Origin: Flavisolibacter ginsenosidimutans | Lineage (GTDB): Bacteria > Bacteroidota > Bacteroidia > Chitinophagales > Chitinophagaceae | NCBI RefSeq assembly: GCF_007970805.1 | Contig: NZ_CP042433.1 | Coordinates: forward strand, 2,604,001-2,668,000 | Direction: 5' to 3' | Length of the DNA stretch: 64,000 nucleotides | Notes under the pieces: generated by a model | Database searches by the model: none | Told to the model about the DNA's origin: nothing | What the model saw: the letters and a program-made list of their open reading frames with translations, nothing else | Program-made: the position numbers and the translations under genes | Part shown: piece by piece, positions 1-8,209 of the stretch | Layout of the letters: the number at the start of each line of letters is the position of its first letter | Numbering within the stretch: position 1 is the stretch's first letter

Positions 1-2346
1 GTTATCGGAAAGCGCCAGGACTTTGTTTCTGTTAAAACCGATATTAAAATTCGTATTCCAGTTAAATTGTCCTTTGACATTAACCGTGTTCAAGGTCAAT
101 TCAAGACCTTGGTTTTGAACTTTTCCGATGTTTTTTAACGCCGTACTAAAACCGATAGAGCCCGGCACGGCCGCATCCAAAAGAAGGTTGGAAGTTATTT
201 TTCTATAAGCATCCACCTCCAGCGAAATTCGTTGATTGAACAAGCCAATATCCAACCCAACGTCGGTTTGATTCGTTGTTTCCCATTTGAGGTTTGGATT
301 GCCCAATGCGGTTAAAATGGACGCATTCATCGGCTGGTTGTTGTAACTGTACCCAAGGCTTGAGGGAAGGTTAATGCGGGACAAATAAGCAAAGTCTGAC
401 ACGCGGTTGTTGCCGGTAGAACCGTAGCTTACCCGCAGCTTTGCGTTGGAAAGAAACCGCAAGCCTTTCATAAATTTCTCATCGCTGATTCTCCACGCCA
501 CCGCGCCGGAAGGGAAATAACTCCATCTGTTTTCAGGAGCAAATTTGGAGGAGCCATCGGCTCTGAATGATGCTGTAAAAAGATATTTTGAACGAAAAGA
601 ATAATTCACTCTTCCAAGGAATGAGGCCAATGAAAAGGCGGAAGAAGTTGAGGTAATGGAAACGGGTTGTCCTTCGTCCATACCCGATATGCCTAAATCT
701 TCGTTCGGGATGTGATTGGCCGCCGCGCCAAACGAAGACACTTTTGTTCCGGACGTTGTAAAGCCAACCAATGCGTCCAGCTGGTTTAAGGCTCCCATCT
801 TTTTTGAAAAGGTTAGCGTATTCTCGTTCACCCAGCTTGTTAGTTGGCTGTTGACTTCAGAACCACTCACGCCGTTGTCTTTACCGGATTTGGTTAAAGG
901 ACTTCCGCGAGGTGTTTGCGAATTGTCAAAAGCATCGGTCTTGACTTTGTTTTTTGTCAGGGCACCTGTAACCCTTAATTTAAAATACTTCGCAAACGAG
1001 TATTCGGCATAGGCGTCTGAGATTAGCACGTCGGAGAATTTTTCCCGCAATTCATTCCTTGCCGTTTTGATGGGATTGAAACCGTTCAGCGTGAGAAAAT
1101 CTGCGTCGTCAGATTCAACATCGGTCGGATCATTGATTCTTCCCGATACGGGCCGGAAAGCCCATACGCTGTAAAGTAAATTACCGTAATAAAATCCGTT
1201 GCCACCCAAAGCCGGACTTGTACCAAACTGGTGGAGGTAACTATAATTTACATTGATGCCGGCGTTGAGGTTGGCGTTAACCCGTTGATCTAACCGTACG
1301 CGGCCTTGGTATCTATCATAGCCCGAGTTAGTAAGGATGCCTTCCTGGTTTAAGATTGAGCCCGAAACGCTGTATTTGGTATCTTTTGTGCCACCGCTAA
1401 GGGAAAGAAAATGACTGCGGAAAGGACTGGTGCGAAAAAGAGAATCCTGCAAGTCTATTCCTTTTACGTTCCGGAAATCACCCAGCGTGTTTCCATTAAT
1501 AAAATAAGTGTTGTTGGCGTTTGCCGAATCCCGTTCGCTTTGATATTTTACAAACTCGTAGGGATCCATCATGTCAATTTTCTTGTTGTTCTGCTGAAAT
1601 CCATAATAGCCGTTGTACGTAAGAACGGGCTTGCCTTCCTTTCCTTTTTTGGTGGTGATGAGAATGACGCCGTTGGCGCCTCTTGCACCGTAAATGGCCG
1701 TGGAAGATGCGTCTTTCAATACTTCGATGGATTCTATCTCCGCAGGATTGATAGCGTTGTTGTCGGGGTTTTCAATCGGAAATCCGTCAATGACGTAAAG
1801 GGGCGAATTGTCCTGCGTAAGCGAGTTGTTGCCACGCACAACGATGTTAATAGATGAACCGGGTTGTCCATCGGCTGCGGCAGCCGTAACACCTGCCAGA
1901 CGACCTGCTAACGCTTCCTCAAAAGACCTTACCGGCGCTTTTTGTAAGTCCGCCATTTTTACCGAACCCACCGCTCCGGTTAAATCCCGCTTCTTTTGAA
2001 CGCCGTAGCCAATTACGACCACCTGCTGCAAATCTTTGCTTGTAGGAGATAAAGTAACCCTTGAAAGTGCTTTGGAATTTGCGGGAAAGCTTACCTCGCC
2101 AAAACCCACATAAGAGAAAACCAAAACGGACGCCGGGTTGGGCGCATCAATTGAAAAATTTCCGTTGGCGTTGGTAGTGGCGCCGAAAGAAGTGCCTTTG
2201 ATTTTAACACTAACGCCGGCTAATGGTTTTTGATCTTCGGAAGAGATAACCTGGCCCGAAACCCGGATGGTTTTTTGGGCGGAACTCTCGTTTGTTAAGC
2301 AAACAAACAAGAGCAGTCCTAAAATAACAAGCAGTCTTGACTTCAT
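1..2346 (-). CDS. SusC/RagA-family TonB-dependent outer-membrane receptor (partial, C-terminus beyond window)
   Basis: An open frame of 782 codons runs from ATG at 2346 off the left edge without a stop, so the C-terminal beta-barrel is missing. The protein starts with a signal peptide ending near SSAQ. A carboxypeptidase-regulatory-like domain follows (about residues 26-100, GQVISSEDQKPLAGVSVKIKG), then the SusC signature QVVVIGYGVQKKRDLTGAV and a plug domain with DGFPIENPDNN and YGARGANGVILITTKKG. SusC proteins form the TonB-driven pore of glycan importers and work with a SusD lipoprotein, which should lie to the left of the window. Its neighbours on the same strand are an SDR and a glucarate-dehydratase-like enzyme, so sugar acids or oligosaccharides containing them are plausible cargo (inference). 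A 17-bp palindrome 18 bp upstream of the start is shared with the neighbouring operons. Confidence 0.95.
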   Translation of the reverse strand, partial: MKSRLLVILGLLLFVCLTNESSAQKTIRVSGQVISSEDQKPLAGVSVKIKGTSFGATTNANGNFSIDAPNPASVLVFSYVGFGEVSFPANSKALSRVTLSPTSKDLQQVVVIGYGVQKKRDLTGAVGSVKMADLQKAPVRSFEEALAGRLAGVTAAAADGQPGSSINIVVRGNNSLTQDNSPLYVIDGFPIENPDNNAINPAEIESIEVLKDASSTAIYGARGANGVILITTKKGKEGKPVLTYNGYYGFQQNNKKIDMMDPYEFVKYQSERDSANANNTYFINGNTLGDFRNVKGIDLQDSLFRTSPFRSHFLSLSGGTKDTKYSVSGSILNQEGILTNSGYDRYQGRVRLDQRVNANLNAGINVNYSYLHQFGTSPALGGNGFYYGNLLYSVWAFRPVSGRINDPTDVESDDADFLTLNGFNPIKTARNELREKFSDVLISDAYAEYSFAKYFKLRVTGALTKNKVKTDAFDNSQTPRGSPLTKSGKDNGVSGSEVNSQLTSWVNENTLTFSKKMGALNQLDALVGFTTSGTKVSSFGAAANHIPNEDLGISGMDEGQPVSITSTSSAFSLASFLGRVNYSFRSKYLFTASFRADGSSKFAPENRWSYFPSGAVAWRISDEKFMKGLRFLSNAKLRVSYGSTGNNRVSDFAYLSRINLPSSLGYSYNNQPMNASILTALGNPNLKWETTNQTDVGLDIGLFNQRISLEVDAYRKITSNLLLDAAVPGSIGFSTALKNIGKVQNQGLELTLNTVNVKGQFNWNTNFNIGFNRNKVLALSDN

Positions 2347-2363
2347 CGTAGTTGTTTTTAGTA

Positions 2364-2380
2364 ATTTTATATTATAAAAT
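2364..2380. promoter_or_regulatory. Candidate IclR operator upstream of susC (copy 1)
   Basis: A perfect 17-bp palindrome (8-bp arms around one central base, ATTTTATATTATAAAAT) lies 18 bp upstream of the susC start codon. It matches the copy upstream of the enolase-superfamily gene at 16 of 17 positions. It is followed at 2382-2398 by GACTTTTACAATACAAA, which also resembles the sequence beside the second copy. Assignment to the neighbouring IclR protein is an inference from proximity and sharing. Confidence 0.5.
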
Positions 2381-2637
2381 TGACTTTTACAATACAAACC
2401 AAATATAATAAAAAAAGATTTCGGCGAATATTTTTTTTAAGCTGCTCCCGCAGATCATTAAGCCATTTTGAAAACGCTTCTGTATTGCAACAAATCCAAA
2501 GAGGGTAACCGGTTATAAACGACAAAACCCGAATATTCCAATGCGAAGCAGCGATACTTTTTACGAGTGGAGCCTGTGATGGTGGAGAATTTACAAAGAT
2601 AGCTTCTGAAGTGAATTAAACCGGCTGCTAATTGTAC

Positions 2638-3420
2638 TTACTGCGCTTCGCTTGCACCACGATAGCCTGCACTTAATAGCCACCCGCCGTCAACTTTGAT
2701 GGAGCTTCCGGTGAGATAAGTTCCGGATGACAACAAGCCGCAAATGACTGCGGCAATTTCTTCAGGTTTTCCAAAACGGGCCATTGGAATGTTGCCTTCT
2801 ACGGTTTTACGCTTTTCAGGATTCTGCCAAACCGCGGCATTGATGTCGGTTTGTACGGCGCCCACAACAACGGTGTTCACGCGAATGTTGTGCGGCGCAA
2901 GTTCCAGGGCAACGCCTTTCATTAAGGTTTCCAACGCCCCTTTGGTGGCACCATAAGCGCTAAAACCAACACCCGGCTGGATGGCGTTTACAGAGGTAAT
3001 TGTATAGATGGATCCCGGAACGTTGTTTTCCACCATTTTTTTGGCGATTGTTTGGGTAAGCAAAAACGTCCCTTTAAAATTGACACTGACGAAAAAGTCA
3101 AGGTCGTCTAAGGTCGTGTCTAAAAAATTTTTTTTATACGAGACACCGGCATTGTTAATCAGGTAGTCAACGCGTTTTGAAACCTCCCAGGCTTGCTCGC
3201 CCAATTGAACGGCTTGCGCCGGATCGGCTAAATCTGCTTGAAGAATATGCGATTTTCCTCCCGAACGATGAATAAGATCAGATACGCTTTCAGCCTCCTC
3301 TTTGTTTGTATGATAATGGATCAACACTTCGGCGCCTTCCTCTGCCAACCGAAGCGCAATGGCTTTTCCAATGCCTCTTGAAGAACCTGTAACCAGAACG
3401 GTTTTACCGGATAGTTTCAT
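2638..3420 (-). CDS. SDR-family NAD(P)-dependent oxidoreductase
   Basis: A 260-residue classical short-chain dehydrogenase. The dinucleotide-binding TGSSRGIG motif is at about residues 11-18, the structural NNAG motif at about 90, and the catalytic Tyr-Lys pair lies in YGATKG at about 157-162. A C-terminal VDGGW motif is present, as is usual for the family. It lies 32 bp downstream of the glucarate-dehydratase-like gene on the same strand, so the two are probably one operon. SDRs in such clusters usually oxidise or reduce a keto-sugar or keto-acid intermediate made by the dehydratase; the substrate cannot be read from the sequence. It is not closely similar to the other SDR of this window at 27239-27988. 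Confidence 0.88.
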   Translation of the reverse strand: MKLSGKTVLVTGSSRGIGKAIALRLAEEGAEVLIHYHTNKEEAESVSDLIHRSGGKSHILQADLADPAQAVQLGEQAWEVSKRVDYLINNAGVSYKKNFLDTTLDDLDFFVSVNFKGTFLLTQTIAKKMVENNVPGSIYTITSVNAIQPGVGFSAYGATKGALETLMKGVALELAPHNIRVNTVVVGAVQTDINAAVWQNPEKRKTVEGNIPMARFGKPEEIAAVICGLLSSGTYLTGSSIKVDGGWLLSAGYRGASEAQ

Positions 3421-3452
3421 ACAAGTAAAGCTTAGGTTTAAACCGCTGGCTG

Positions 3453-4643
3453 TTAAAGACCGCCTACTGTTGGATACCAGTCGGGCCGGTAAGGGTCTTG
3501 GTGAAAGCGGGCATAGTAATCACCTTTTTCTTCATAAAATTTTTCGTAAAACTTCATTTTATCTTCATCAAGTTTCACGCCCAATCCCGGTCCGTCGGGA
3601 ACCTTAATGGCTCCGTTTTCATATTTCATTAACCCGCCTTCAATAATGTCATCGGTGAGATAATGATAATGTGCATCACCGGCAAAATTCATGGTGGGTA
3701 TGGTAGAAGCCGTGTGAAGCATAGCCGCCAACTCAACGCCAAATTCGGATCCGCTGTGCATGGCTACGCCCAAATTAAATGTATTGCAAACCGCACACAA
3801 ATCCTTTACGCCACGCGGGCCTTCCCAGTAATGCAGATCAGTAAGCACAATGTCCACGGCGTCCAATCTTATTGCAGGACCCAGGTCATCAAATTTATTT
3901 GGATACATGTTGGTTGCAATTGGAATTCGCACCTGCTTTCGCACAGCCGCATTTCCCTCAATGCCCCAGGCAGGATCTTCAAAATATTCAATATTCAGGG
4001 GTTCTAACCTTCTTCCAACTTGCACGGCCGTTGCCACTGACCACAAACCGTTAGGGTCTATTCGCAGGCCAAAATCGTCACCTAGCTTCTTCCGGCAAAG
4101 TTCAAGCACCCTCGCTTCTTCCCCCGGTTTTTCTACGCCTGCCTTGAGCTTCATAGCGTTTACCCCCAAAGTTTCGTGAAGTTCCACACAATGCTCGGCA
4201 AGGTCTTCGGCGCAAGTATCGCTGCCACCCGAAGGGCGGTCGTATCGCCAAAACAAGTAGCCAATCAGGGGAATTTCATTTCGCACACTTCCCCCAATTA
4301 AATCACTCATTGGCCGGCCGGTTGCTTTGCCCTGAATATCCAAACACGCCATTTCAATAGCCGCGTACAGGCGGGAGTTTGATAAATAGTAAACGCTTCT
4401 AAGAACTTTTATTTTAATCAATTCCAAATGAAAAGGGTTCATCCCCATGATTCTCGGCTTAAGTTTTTGCAAGGCTCCCCGCTGGTCGCCGCCGCCAATT
4501 TCTCCTAACCCGGTAATGCCTTCGTCGGTGATCAGCTCTACAATGGTGCGCATAAAATAACCGGGATGAACACCGGTGTTGTGCCGCAACTGAGCGTTCA
4601 GTGGAATGGCCACACAACGGACACGTATGTCAATTATTTTCAT
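3453..4643 (-). CDS. Enolase-superfamily sugar-acid dehydratase, glucarate-dehydratase-like
   Basis: A 396-residue enolase-superfamily protein of the glucarate dehydratase (GlucD) subgroup. Visible landmarks are the K-x-K catalytic motif (MKLKAG, K165/K167), metal ligands in DPNG (D196), EDP (E222) and ATNM (N245), and the Asp-His dyad in LTDLHYW (D269) and MHSGSE (H296). GEIGGG and IGYLFW are also typical of the GlucD branch. The family abstracts a proton alpha to a carboxylate and dehydrates aldarates or aldonates to 2-keto-3-deoxy acids. At 396 residues it is shorter than the roughly 445 of E. coli GlucD, so it may be a GlucD-related protein with another substrate. It is followed by an SDR and preceded by an IclR regulator gene, which fits an inducible sugar-acid pathway. 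Confidence 0.82.
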   Translation of the reverse strand: MKIIDIRVRCVAIPLNAQLRHNTGVHPGYFMRTIVELITDEGITGLGEIGGGDQRGALQKLKPRIMGMNPFHLELIKIKVLRSVYYLSNSRLYAAIEMACLDIQGKATGRPMSDLIGGSVRNEIPLIGYLFWRYDRPSGGSDTCAEDLAEHCVELHETLGVNAMKLKAGVEKPGEEARVLELCRKKLGDDFGLRIDPNGLWSVATAVQVGRRLEPLNIEYFEDPAWGIEGNAAVRKQVRIPIATNMYPNKFDDLGPAIRLDAVDIVLTDLHYWEGPRGVKDLCAVCNTFNLGVAMHSGSEFGVELAAMLHTASTIPTMNFAGDAHYHYLTDDIIEGGLMKYENGAIKVPDGPGLGVKLDEDKMKFYEKFYEEKGDYYARFHQDPYRPDWYPTVGGL

Positions 4644-4720
4644 GTTCAGTCTTTATCGTTTTAACCCGCTTGTTCAATCAAAAACTTCGTTTAAAGAAGC
4701 CTTGGCTATACTTTAAATTA

Positions 4721-4737
4721 ATTTTATAATGTAAAAT
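4721..4737. promoter_or_regulatory. Candidate IclR operator upstream of the dehydratase-SDR operon (copy 2)
   Basis: ATTTTATAATGTAAAAT lies 78 bp upstream of the dehydratase start. Read on the minus strand it is ATTTTACATTATAAAAT, an imperfect palindrome that differs from the susC copy at one base and from the iclR copy at two. The adjacent ACTTTACCATACAAA (4741-4755) resembles the sequence beside the susC copy. It is probably part of the promoter region. Confidence 0.5.
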
Positions 4738-4808
4738 ACAACTTTACCATACAAAATAAATTTATTCAAAGAAGTTATCCAAATTTATTCCTGGCTATTT
4801 TGCAAACA

Positions 4809-4850
4809 AAATAGCGGCAGCTACAAGGCAAATGATAGCTGCCGCTATTT
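4809..4850 (-). terminator. Rho-independent terminator after iclR
   Basis: A 15-bp perfect stem (AAATAGCGGCAGCTA at 4809-4823 and its complement at 4836-4850) lies 13 bp downstream of the iclR stop codon. It is followed on the minus strand by a short T-rich stretch. Confidence 0.8.
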
Positions 4851-4863
4851 CAACCGGCCTTTC

Positions 4864-5598
4864 TTACTTGAGTTTTTTGCTAATTTTTTTTCCGGACTGC
4901 TTTAACAGTTTAACCAATTCCGACTTGTCCAATTCGTTGTAACGAAACTGCGGCAAGTAAACGCTTAAACTGGCAACTACTTTTTCACCTCTGTAAACTG
5001 GAACCGCAAGGCCAAATATCTTTTCTTTTGTCAGTTGCGTGGCGTATTCGTTTTGCCTGATTTTCACCACTTGATCCATCAAGGTCTTTTCGTCTGTTAC
5101 GCCTTCCCACTCATCTTTTTTGGGAAGCCCGTACTGCTTTATAAACTTCTCCAGTTCCGCGTCGGGCAACATTGCAATAATTGCTCTCCCCGATGATGAA
5201 TTGTAAGCCCGCTTTTCAGAAGCCGTACTGGCTTGTATCGGATGGGTGCCCATTATTCGCACAAGAACTCTCCGCATGTCTTTGTCCAACACAGCTAACA
5301 AAGAGTTTTCGTTTATTTTTTTGGTAAGAGAAGTGCACACTTCTTTTCCTGTTTCGGTCAAGTCCTTTTTATAGCCTTCGCTTCCCGTTAAACCGTACAA
5401 CTTTGAGCCTAAGACATACCCTTTTTTCTTGTCCAACTTCTCCACGTATTTTCTCTCAACCAAAGTCTTTATAATGTTCGCGCAAGTACCGTTGTTCAGG
5501 TTTAGCTCTTCAGAAATTTCGCCCAGGCTTTTGTGATGTTCGGGATCGCTTGCTAAAAATTCTAAAATGTCCAGCGCTCGGTTTATTACTTGTATCAT
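4864..5598 (-). CDS. IclR-family transcriptional regulator
   Basis: A 244-residue regulator. The N-terminal winged helix-turn-helix (MIQVINRALDILEFL ... LGEISEELNLNNGTCANIIKTL, about residues 1-60) is the IclR type. The C-terminal IclR effector domain follows, with SSGRAIIAMLP and a distal LAVPVYRGEKVVASLSV segment. The frame is open to an ATG at 5658, but the start at 5598 was preferred: it begins exactly where IclR domains begin, and the longer start would place the ATG directly against the candidate operator at 5659-5675. It lies divergently from nothing; the next genes downstream are the dehydratase-SDR operon. The shared 17-bp palindromes suggest that it controls itself, that operon and susC, probably in response to a sugar acid (inference). 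Confidence 0.9.
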   Translation of the reverse strand: MIQVINRALDILEFLASDPEHHKSLGEISEELNLNNGTCANIIKTLVERKYVEKLDKKKGYVLGSKLYGLTGSEGYKKDLTETGKEVCTSLTKKINENSLLAVLDKDMRRVLVRIMGTHPIQASTASEKRAYNSSSGRAIIAMLPDAELEKFIKQYGLPKKDEWEGVTDEKTLMDQVVKIRQNEYATQLTKEKIFGLAVPVYRGEKVVASLSVYLPQFRYNELDKSELVKLLKQSGKKISKKLK

Positions 5599-6035
5599 TT
5601 GCAAAAAATTGAAAAAAGGATTGCTAAAATAGAAACACCTTGCGTAATATAAACTCAACTTTTACATTTTAAAATAATTTGAACATGTTCCCCCTTGAAC
5701 GCCATGGCAAGAAACACAAAAATTTTTTTGATATTCCGAATCTTTCTGAAAACTTACACGGGATTAAGTTCTGTAAGCCTTTGCTGTCACAGTATTCCAT
5801 GTTGAATAAGCAAATTAAATAGGTCACTAAAAGGTTTAGCAATCTTGTGATAATAACAACCAAAATCATCCGTGTAAAACAAAGTAAACATGCTAGCCCC
5901 AGTTAGGAGAGGATATTCTTTCCTTATAAGTGGAAACGCAATAGTGTTCAAGCCCTGTTGTCAATAATGCAGGCTTAAATATGCACTTTTTAGTTATGAG
6001 AAAAGATTCCCGGCGCTTTGAAGCGCTTCGAGGTT
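5599..6035. other. Gene-free stretch containing the iclR promoter
   Basis: An AT-rich intergenic region between iclR and the mobile-element relic. Apart from the candidate operator at 5659-5675 nothing convincing was found. The one short frame here (5669-5869, minus) encodes a low-complexity Leu/Ile/Phe-rich peptide without recognisable features and is not called as a gene. Confidence 0.5.
5659..5675. promoter_or_regulatory. Candidate IclR operator upstream of iclR (copy 3)
   Basis: CTTTTACATTTTAAAAT begins 61 bp upstream of the chosen iclR start. It agrees at 15 of 17 positions with the copy upstream of the dehydratase gene when that copy is read on its minus strand. This supports autoregulation, an inference. 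Confidence 0.45.
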
Positions 6036-6410
6036 TTAATCTCCTTTTACGATCACCGAATACTTCAAGCTGGGATCACAAAGCATTCTCTCTATCTCAC
6101 TCTGCACAACGTCCTGAATATCCTTTTTGATTTGTAGATAACTATGTTGAATCATGCCTTTGTCTAGCTTTATAACTACAGGAATTTCTTTGTAACTCTC
6201 CTGCTCTCTTTTCAAGGCTTCGTGGTCATTCACTATCTCGCAATGGAAAGTTTTCAGTTCAATTTTTTGGTCAGGGTTATCCGCCACCATGCCTACAAAT
6301 TCACCGGATGAAAGCGCTGCGATTTTGGAAGGCGGAATGGCCGCTTCTAATTGTTTGGACCGGCTGATGGAGGTATCGGCGCTGTTGATCGAGTAGCTGG
6401 ATCGGTACGA
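6036..6410 (-). pseudogene. C-terminal fragment of a MobC/TraG-type conjugation coupling protein
   Basis: About 124 codons on the minus strand resemble the C-terminal end of the MobC/TraG coupling ATPases of Bacteroidota conjugative elements. The run SISRSKQLEAAIPPSKIAAL, then LSSGEFVGMVADNPDQKIEL, FHCEIVNDHEALKRE and a tail of the form QIKKDIQDVVQSEIERML are typical. The Walker A and B ATPase part is entirely absent. The homology breaks near 6400-6420, exactly where a DUF3945 fragment begins on the other strand. The open frame continues to 6599, but the extra N-terminal residues are only the antisense of DUF3945. This is a relic and not a working gene. Confidence 0.7.
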
Positions 6411-6999
6411 CTTTACCTTGAAGGCTGAAGGCAATCCCGACATCATCAAACAAACCTTCTTCATTGGCAAGGCAAACAACATCACGCTGAAAGAAGCGTA
6501 TAACTTAATGAGTGGCCGGGCGGTCAACAAAGATTTGCTGAACAAAGAAGGGCAGGCATACAATGCCTGGGTGCAAATGAATTTTAAAGAAACTGACAAA
6601 AGCGGTAACTATCTTCTCAAGCAATATCACCAGAATTATGGCTTTGATTTAGCCAAAGAACTCGCAAAGCATCCCATAAAAGAACTGGCCGATGAAAAAG
6701 AGAAATACAGGTTATTAGAATCGCTCCAGAAAGGCAACCGCCAAATGGTCACCTTGCTTAAAGAAGGAACGGAACAGAAAATGTTCATTGAAGCCAATCC
6801 CCGGTTCAAATCGCTCAACGTGTACGATACTTCTATGCAGCGAGTGTACAATCAATCACTGAACGAGAAGGGGTCACAGGAACAATCGGCAAAGCAAGAG
6901 GTTAAAAAGGAAACCAACAAACAGGCAACCGATGACGACGGAGGCATCGCCGCGCCAAAACAAAAGCGCAGCCGAAAAAAAGGGCAATCCATAAGCTAA
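6400..6999 (+). pseudogene. C-terminal fragment of a DUF3945-type conjugative-element protein
   Basis: About 199 codons match the DUF3945 family found beside mobilization genes in Bacteroidota integrative conjugative elements. Visible signatures are FFIGKANNITLKEAYNLMSG, KEGQAYNAWVQMNF, QYHQNYGFDL, KHPIKEL, ESLQKGNRQMVTLL and FIEANPRFKSLNVYD. The tail is Lys/Arg-rich (KQKRSRKKGQ). The upstream frame is closed by a stop at 6394-6396 and no ATG lies before the conserved part; only a TTG is available at 6418. The N-terminal half expected for the family is therefore gone. The function of intact members is not established. Confidence 0.7.
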
Positions 7000-7009
7000 A
7001 GGTTGGATC

Positions 7010-7303
7010 GTGCTAGAGTCAAAACAATTTTCCAATTTTTTCGCTGTCATTGCAAATGATCCAAGGATAAATACAACCCATGTCTCCCTCTACATGGCCC
7101 TTTTGCAGTATTGGAAGGCGCATGGATTCGCAGTCCCTTTTCAGGTCTTTAGCCATGATGTTATGCCGCTTGCAAAAATTTTATCCAGTACTACCTATCA
7201 TCAAAGGCTCAAAGACCTCAATGATTTTGGTTACATCCGGTACGAGGCTTCGTACAAGCGAAATATAGGCAGCAAAATTTTTATCGTGTTCGGTGAAGGA
7301 TAG
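7010..7303 (+). CDS. Small conjugative-element accessory protein (winged-helix-like)
   Basis: A 97-residue protein starting 10 bp after the DUF3945 fragment. The sequence HVSLYMALLQYWKAHGFAVP followed by FSHDVMPLAKILSSTTYHQRLKDLNDFGYIRYEASY looks like the winged-helix segment of replication-initiator or transcription-factor-like small proteins common in Bacteroidota mobile elements. The segment SSTTYHQRLKDLNDFGYI would be the recognition helix. It appears intact. It may have been a replication or regulatory factor of the former element; its present role is unknown. Confidence 0.55.
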   Translation: MLESKQFSNFFAVIANDPRINTTHVSLYMALLQYWKAHGFAVPFQVFSHDVMPLAKILSSTTYHQRLKDLNDFGYIRYEASYKRNIGSKIFIVFGEG

Positions 7304-7318
7304 TGTGTTTGAAAACGA

Positions 7319-7627
7319 GTGAGTATGAGCAGTGTTGCCGCACCAATTTTATTTCCGTACGATCCCAATGAGTTTTGGGAACGGATTCGTGTTATCATCC
7401 GAGAGGAGATTAAAAAAACGTCCGATACCAAGGTGACAAATGACTGCACCAAAGTTGAAGGGATGACTTATAAACCTTTGCTGAAGATGGCGGAGGTTTG
7501 CGGTTTTTTTCAGGTTTCTAGGCCCACCGTGTATGATTGGATAAAGCACGGCAAACTGAAGCCGTACAGGATTCGAAGAAGCATTTATTTCCTTTGGGAC
7601 GATATACAGCAATTATTACAGAGTTAA
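7319..7627 (+). CDS. Excisionase/MerR-type helix-turn-helix protein
   Basis: A 102-residue protein. The C-terminal half is a DNA-binding HTH_17/excisionase-like domain (LLKMAEVCGFFQVSRPTVYDWIKHGKLKPYRI, followed by YFLWDDIQQLL). The N-terminal half is variable. Such genes sit beside the mobilization and integration modules of Bacteroidota ICEs and act as directionality or regulatory factors. The start chosen is ATG at 7325 or the frame start at 7319; both precede the domain. A hairpin terminator follows at 7647-7673. It is the most complete survivor of the element. Confidence 0.7.
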   Translation: MSMSSVAAPILFPYDPNEFWERIRVIIREEIKKTSDTKVTNDCTKVEGMTYKPLLKMAEVCGFFQVSRPTVYDWIKHGKLKPYRIRRSIYFLWDDIQQLLQS

Positions 7628-7646
7628 CACAAACTTTCCGGCGCTA

Positions 7647-7673
7647 AAAAGGTTATGGGGATCATAACCTTTT
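7647..7673 (+). terminator. Terminator after the HTH gene
   Basis: A 10-bp stem, AAAAGGTTAT (7647-7656) with its complement at 7664-7673, a 7-base loop and a T-rich 3' side. It lies 20 bp after the stop of the excisionase-like gene. Confidence 0.7.
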
Positions 7674-7952
7674 CGTTTAATACGGCCTACGGTAGACAAT
7701 CCACACACATTTTTGATCTATCAAGCCTTAGCTGACTACTTTGAAAAGCAAAGGTTAAACGAAGATGTGACCGCGGCCATTTCAGTTGCCTCTCTACCGG
7801 CCAGCGGCTTATGGCCTCACTCCCACAGGAATAGCCTTCAACTACCTCGATTTCCTAAATAAATTAGTAAATTTGTAAGAATATGTTGCTCTTTGTAAAG
7901 TAGTGGCGAATAATTGTGATTAGACCGCAGGAGTTCGACTAAAAATTCGACC
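7674..7952. other. Gene-poor remnant between the element relic and tRNA-Lys
   Basis: No complete gene was found. One plus-strand frame around 7710-7860 reads IYQALADYFEKQRLNEDVTA before degenerating and stopping near 7858. It has a protein-like composition but no start codon and no family recognised; it may be a fragment of a former element gene. Confidence 0.35.
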
Positions 7953-7983
7953 AAAAAAACAGGTCGCTGATTTTCAGCGACCT
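7953..7983 (-). terminator. Terminator after tRNA-Lys
   Basis: A strong stem AGGTCGCTGA (7961-7970) pairs with TCAGCGACCT (7974-7983). It is followed on the minus strand by a run of seven T (7953-7959), directly downstream of the tRNA gene. Confidence 0.85.
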
Positions 7984-8005
7984 ATTCCCAAAAAAGGTTT
8001 TACTG

Positions 8006-8078
8006 TGATCCCGCTGGGACTCGAACCCAGGGCCCATACATTAAAAGTGTATTGCTCTACCAACTGAGCTACGAGATC
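8006..8078 (-). tRNA. tRNA-Lys (anticodon TTT)
   Basis: A 73-nt gene. The acceptor arms GATCTCG and CGGGATC pair over seven positions (one G-T) and are followed by discriminator A. The D-arm has AGCTCAGTTGGTAGAGC, the anticodon loop is CTTTTAA with anticodon TTT, and the T-arm has GGTTCGAGTCC. The 3' CCA is not encoded. Its 3' end faces the relic of a conjugative element, a common integration arrangement. Confidence 0.97.
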
Positions 8079-8209
8079 ATCCCGTTTTGTAATTGGGAGT
8101 GCAAAAATAAGTGCCCACTTCTTTGCTGCCAAAACTTTTTGCCCTGAAATAAAATTTTGGTTCTCTTTATCACTTTTCAAATCGTCAGGAGAATTGCTTC
8201 TCATCCTCC

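Noticed and set aside
5669..5869. 66-codon minus-strand frame upstream of iclR
   Set aside because: AT-rich sequence, Leu/Ile/Phe-biased peptide without motif, overlaps the candidate iclR promoter and operator.
6068..6085. TGGGATCACA as a possible copy of the tRNA-Lys 3' end (attachment site)
   Set aside because: Only about ten bases match, the orientation is wrong for a tRNA-targeted integration, and it lies inside the MobC-type coding fragment (DPSLKYS).
6036..6599. Full 187-codon minus-strand frame as an intact gene
   Set aside because: Only the part up to about 6410 resembles MobC/TraG; the N-terminal residues are antisense of the DUF3945 fragment.
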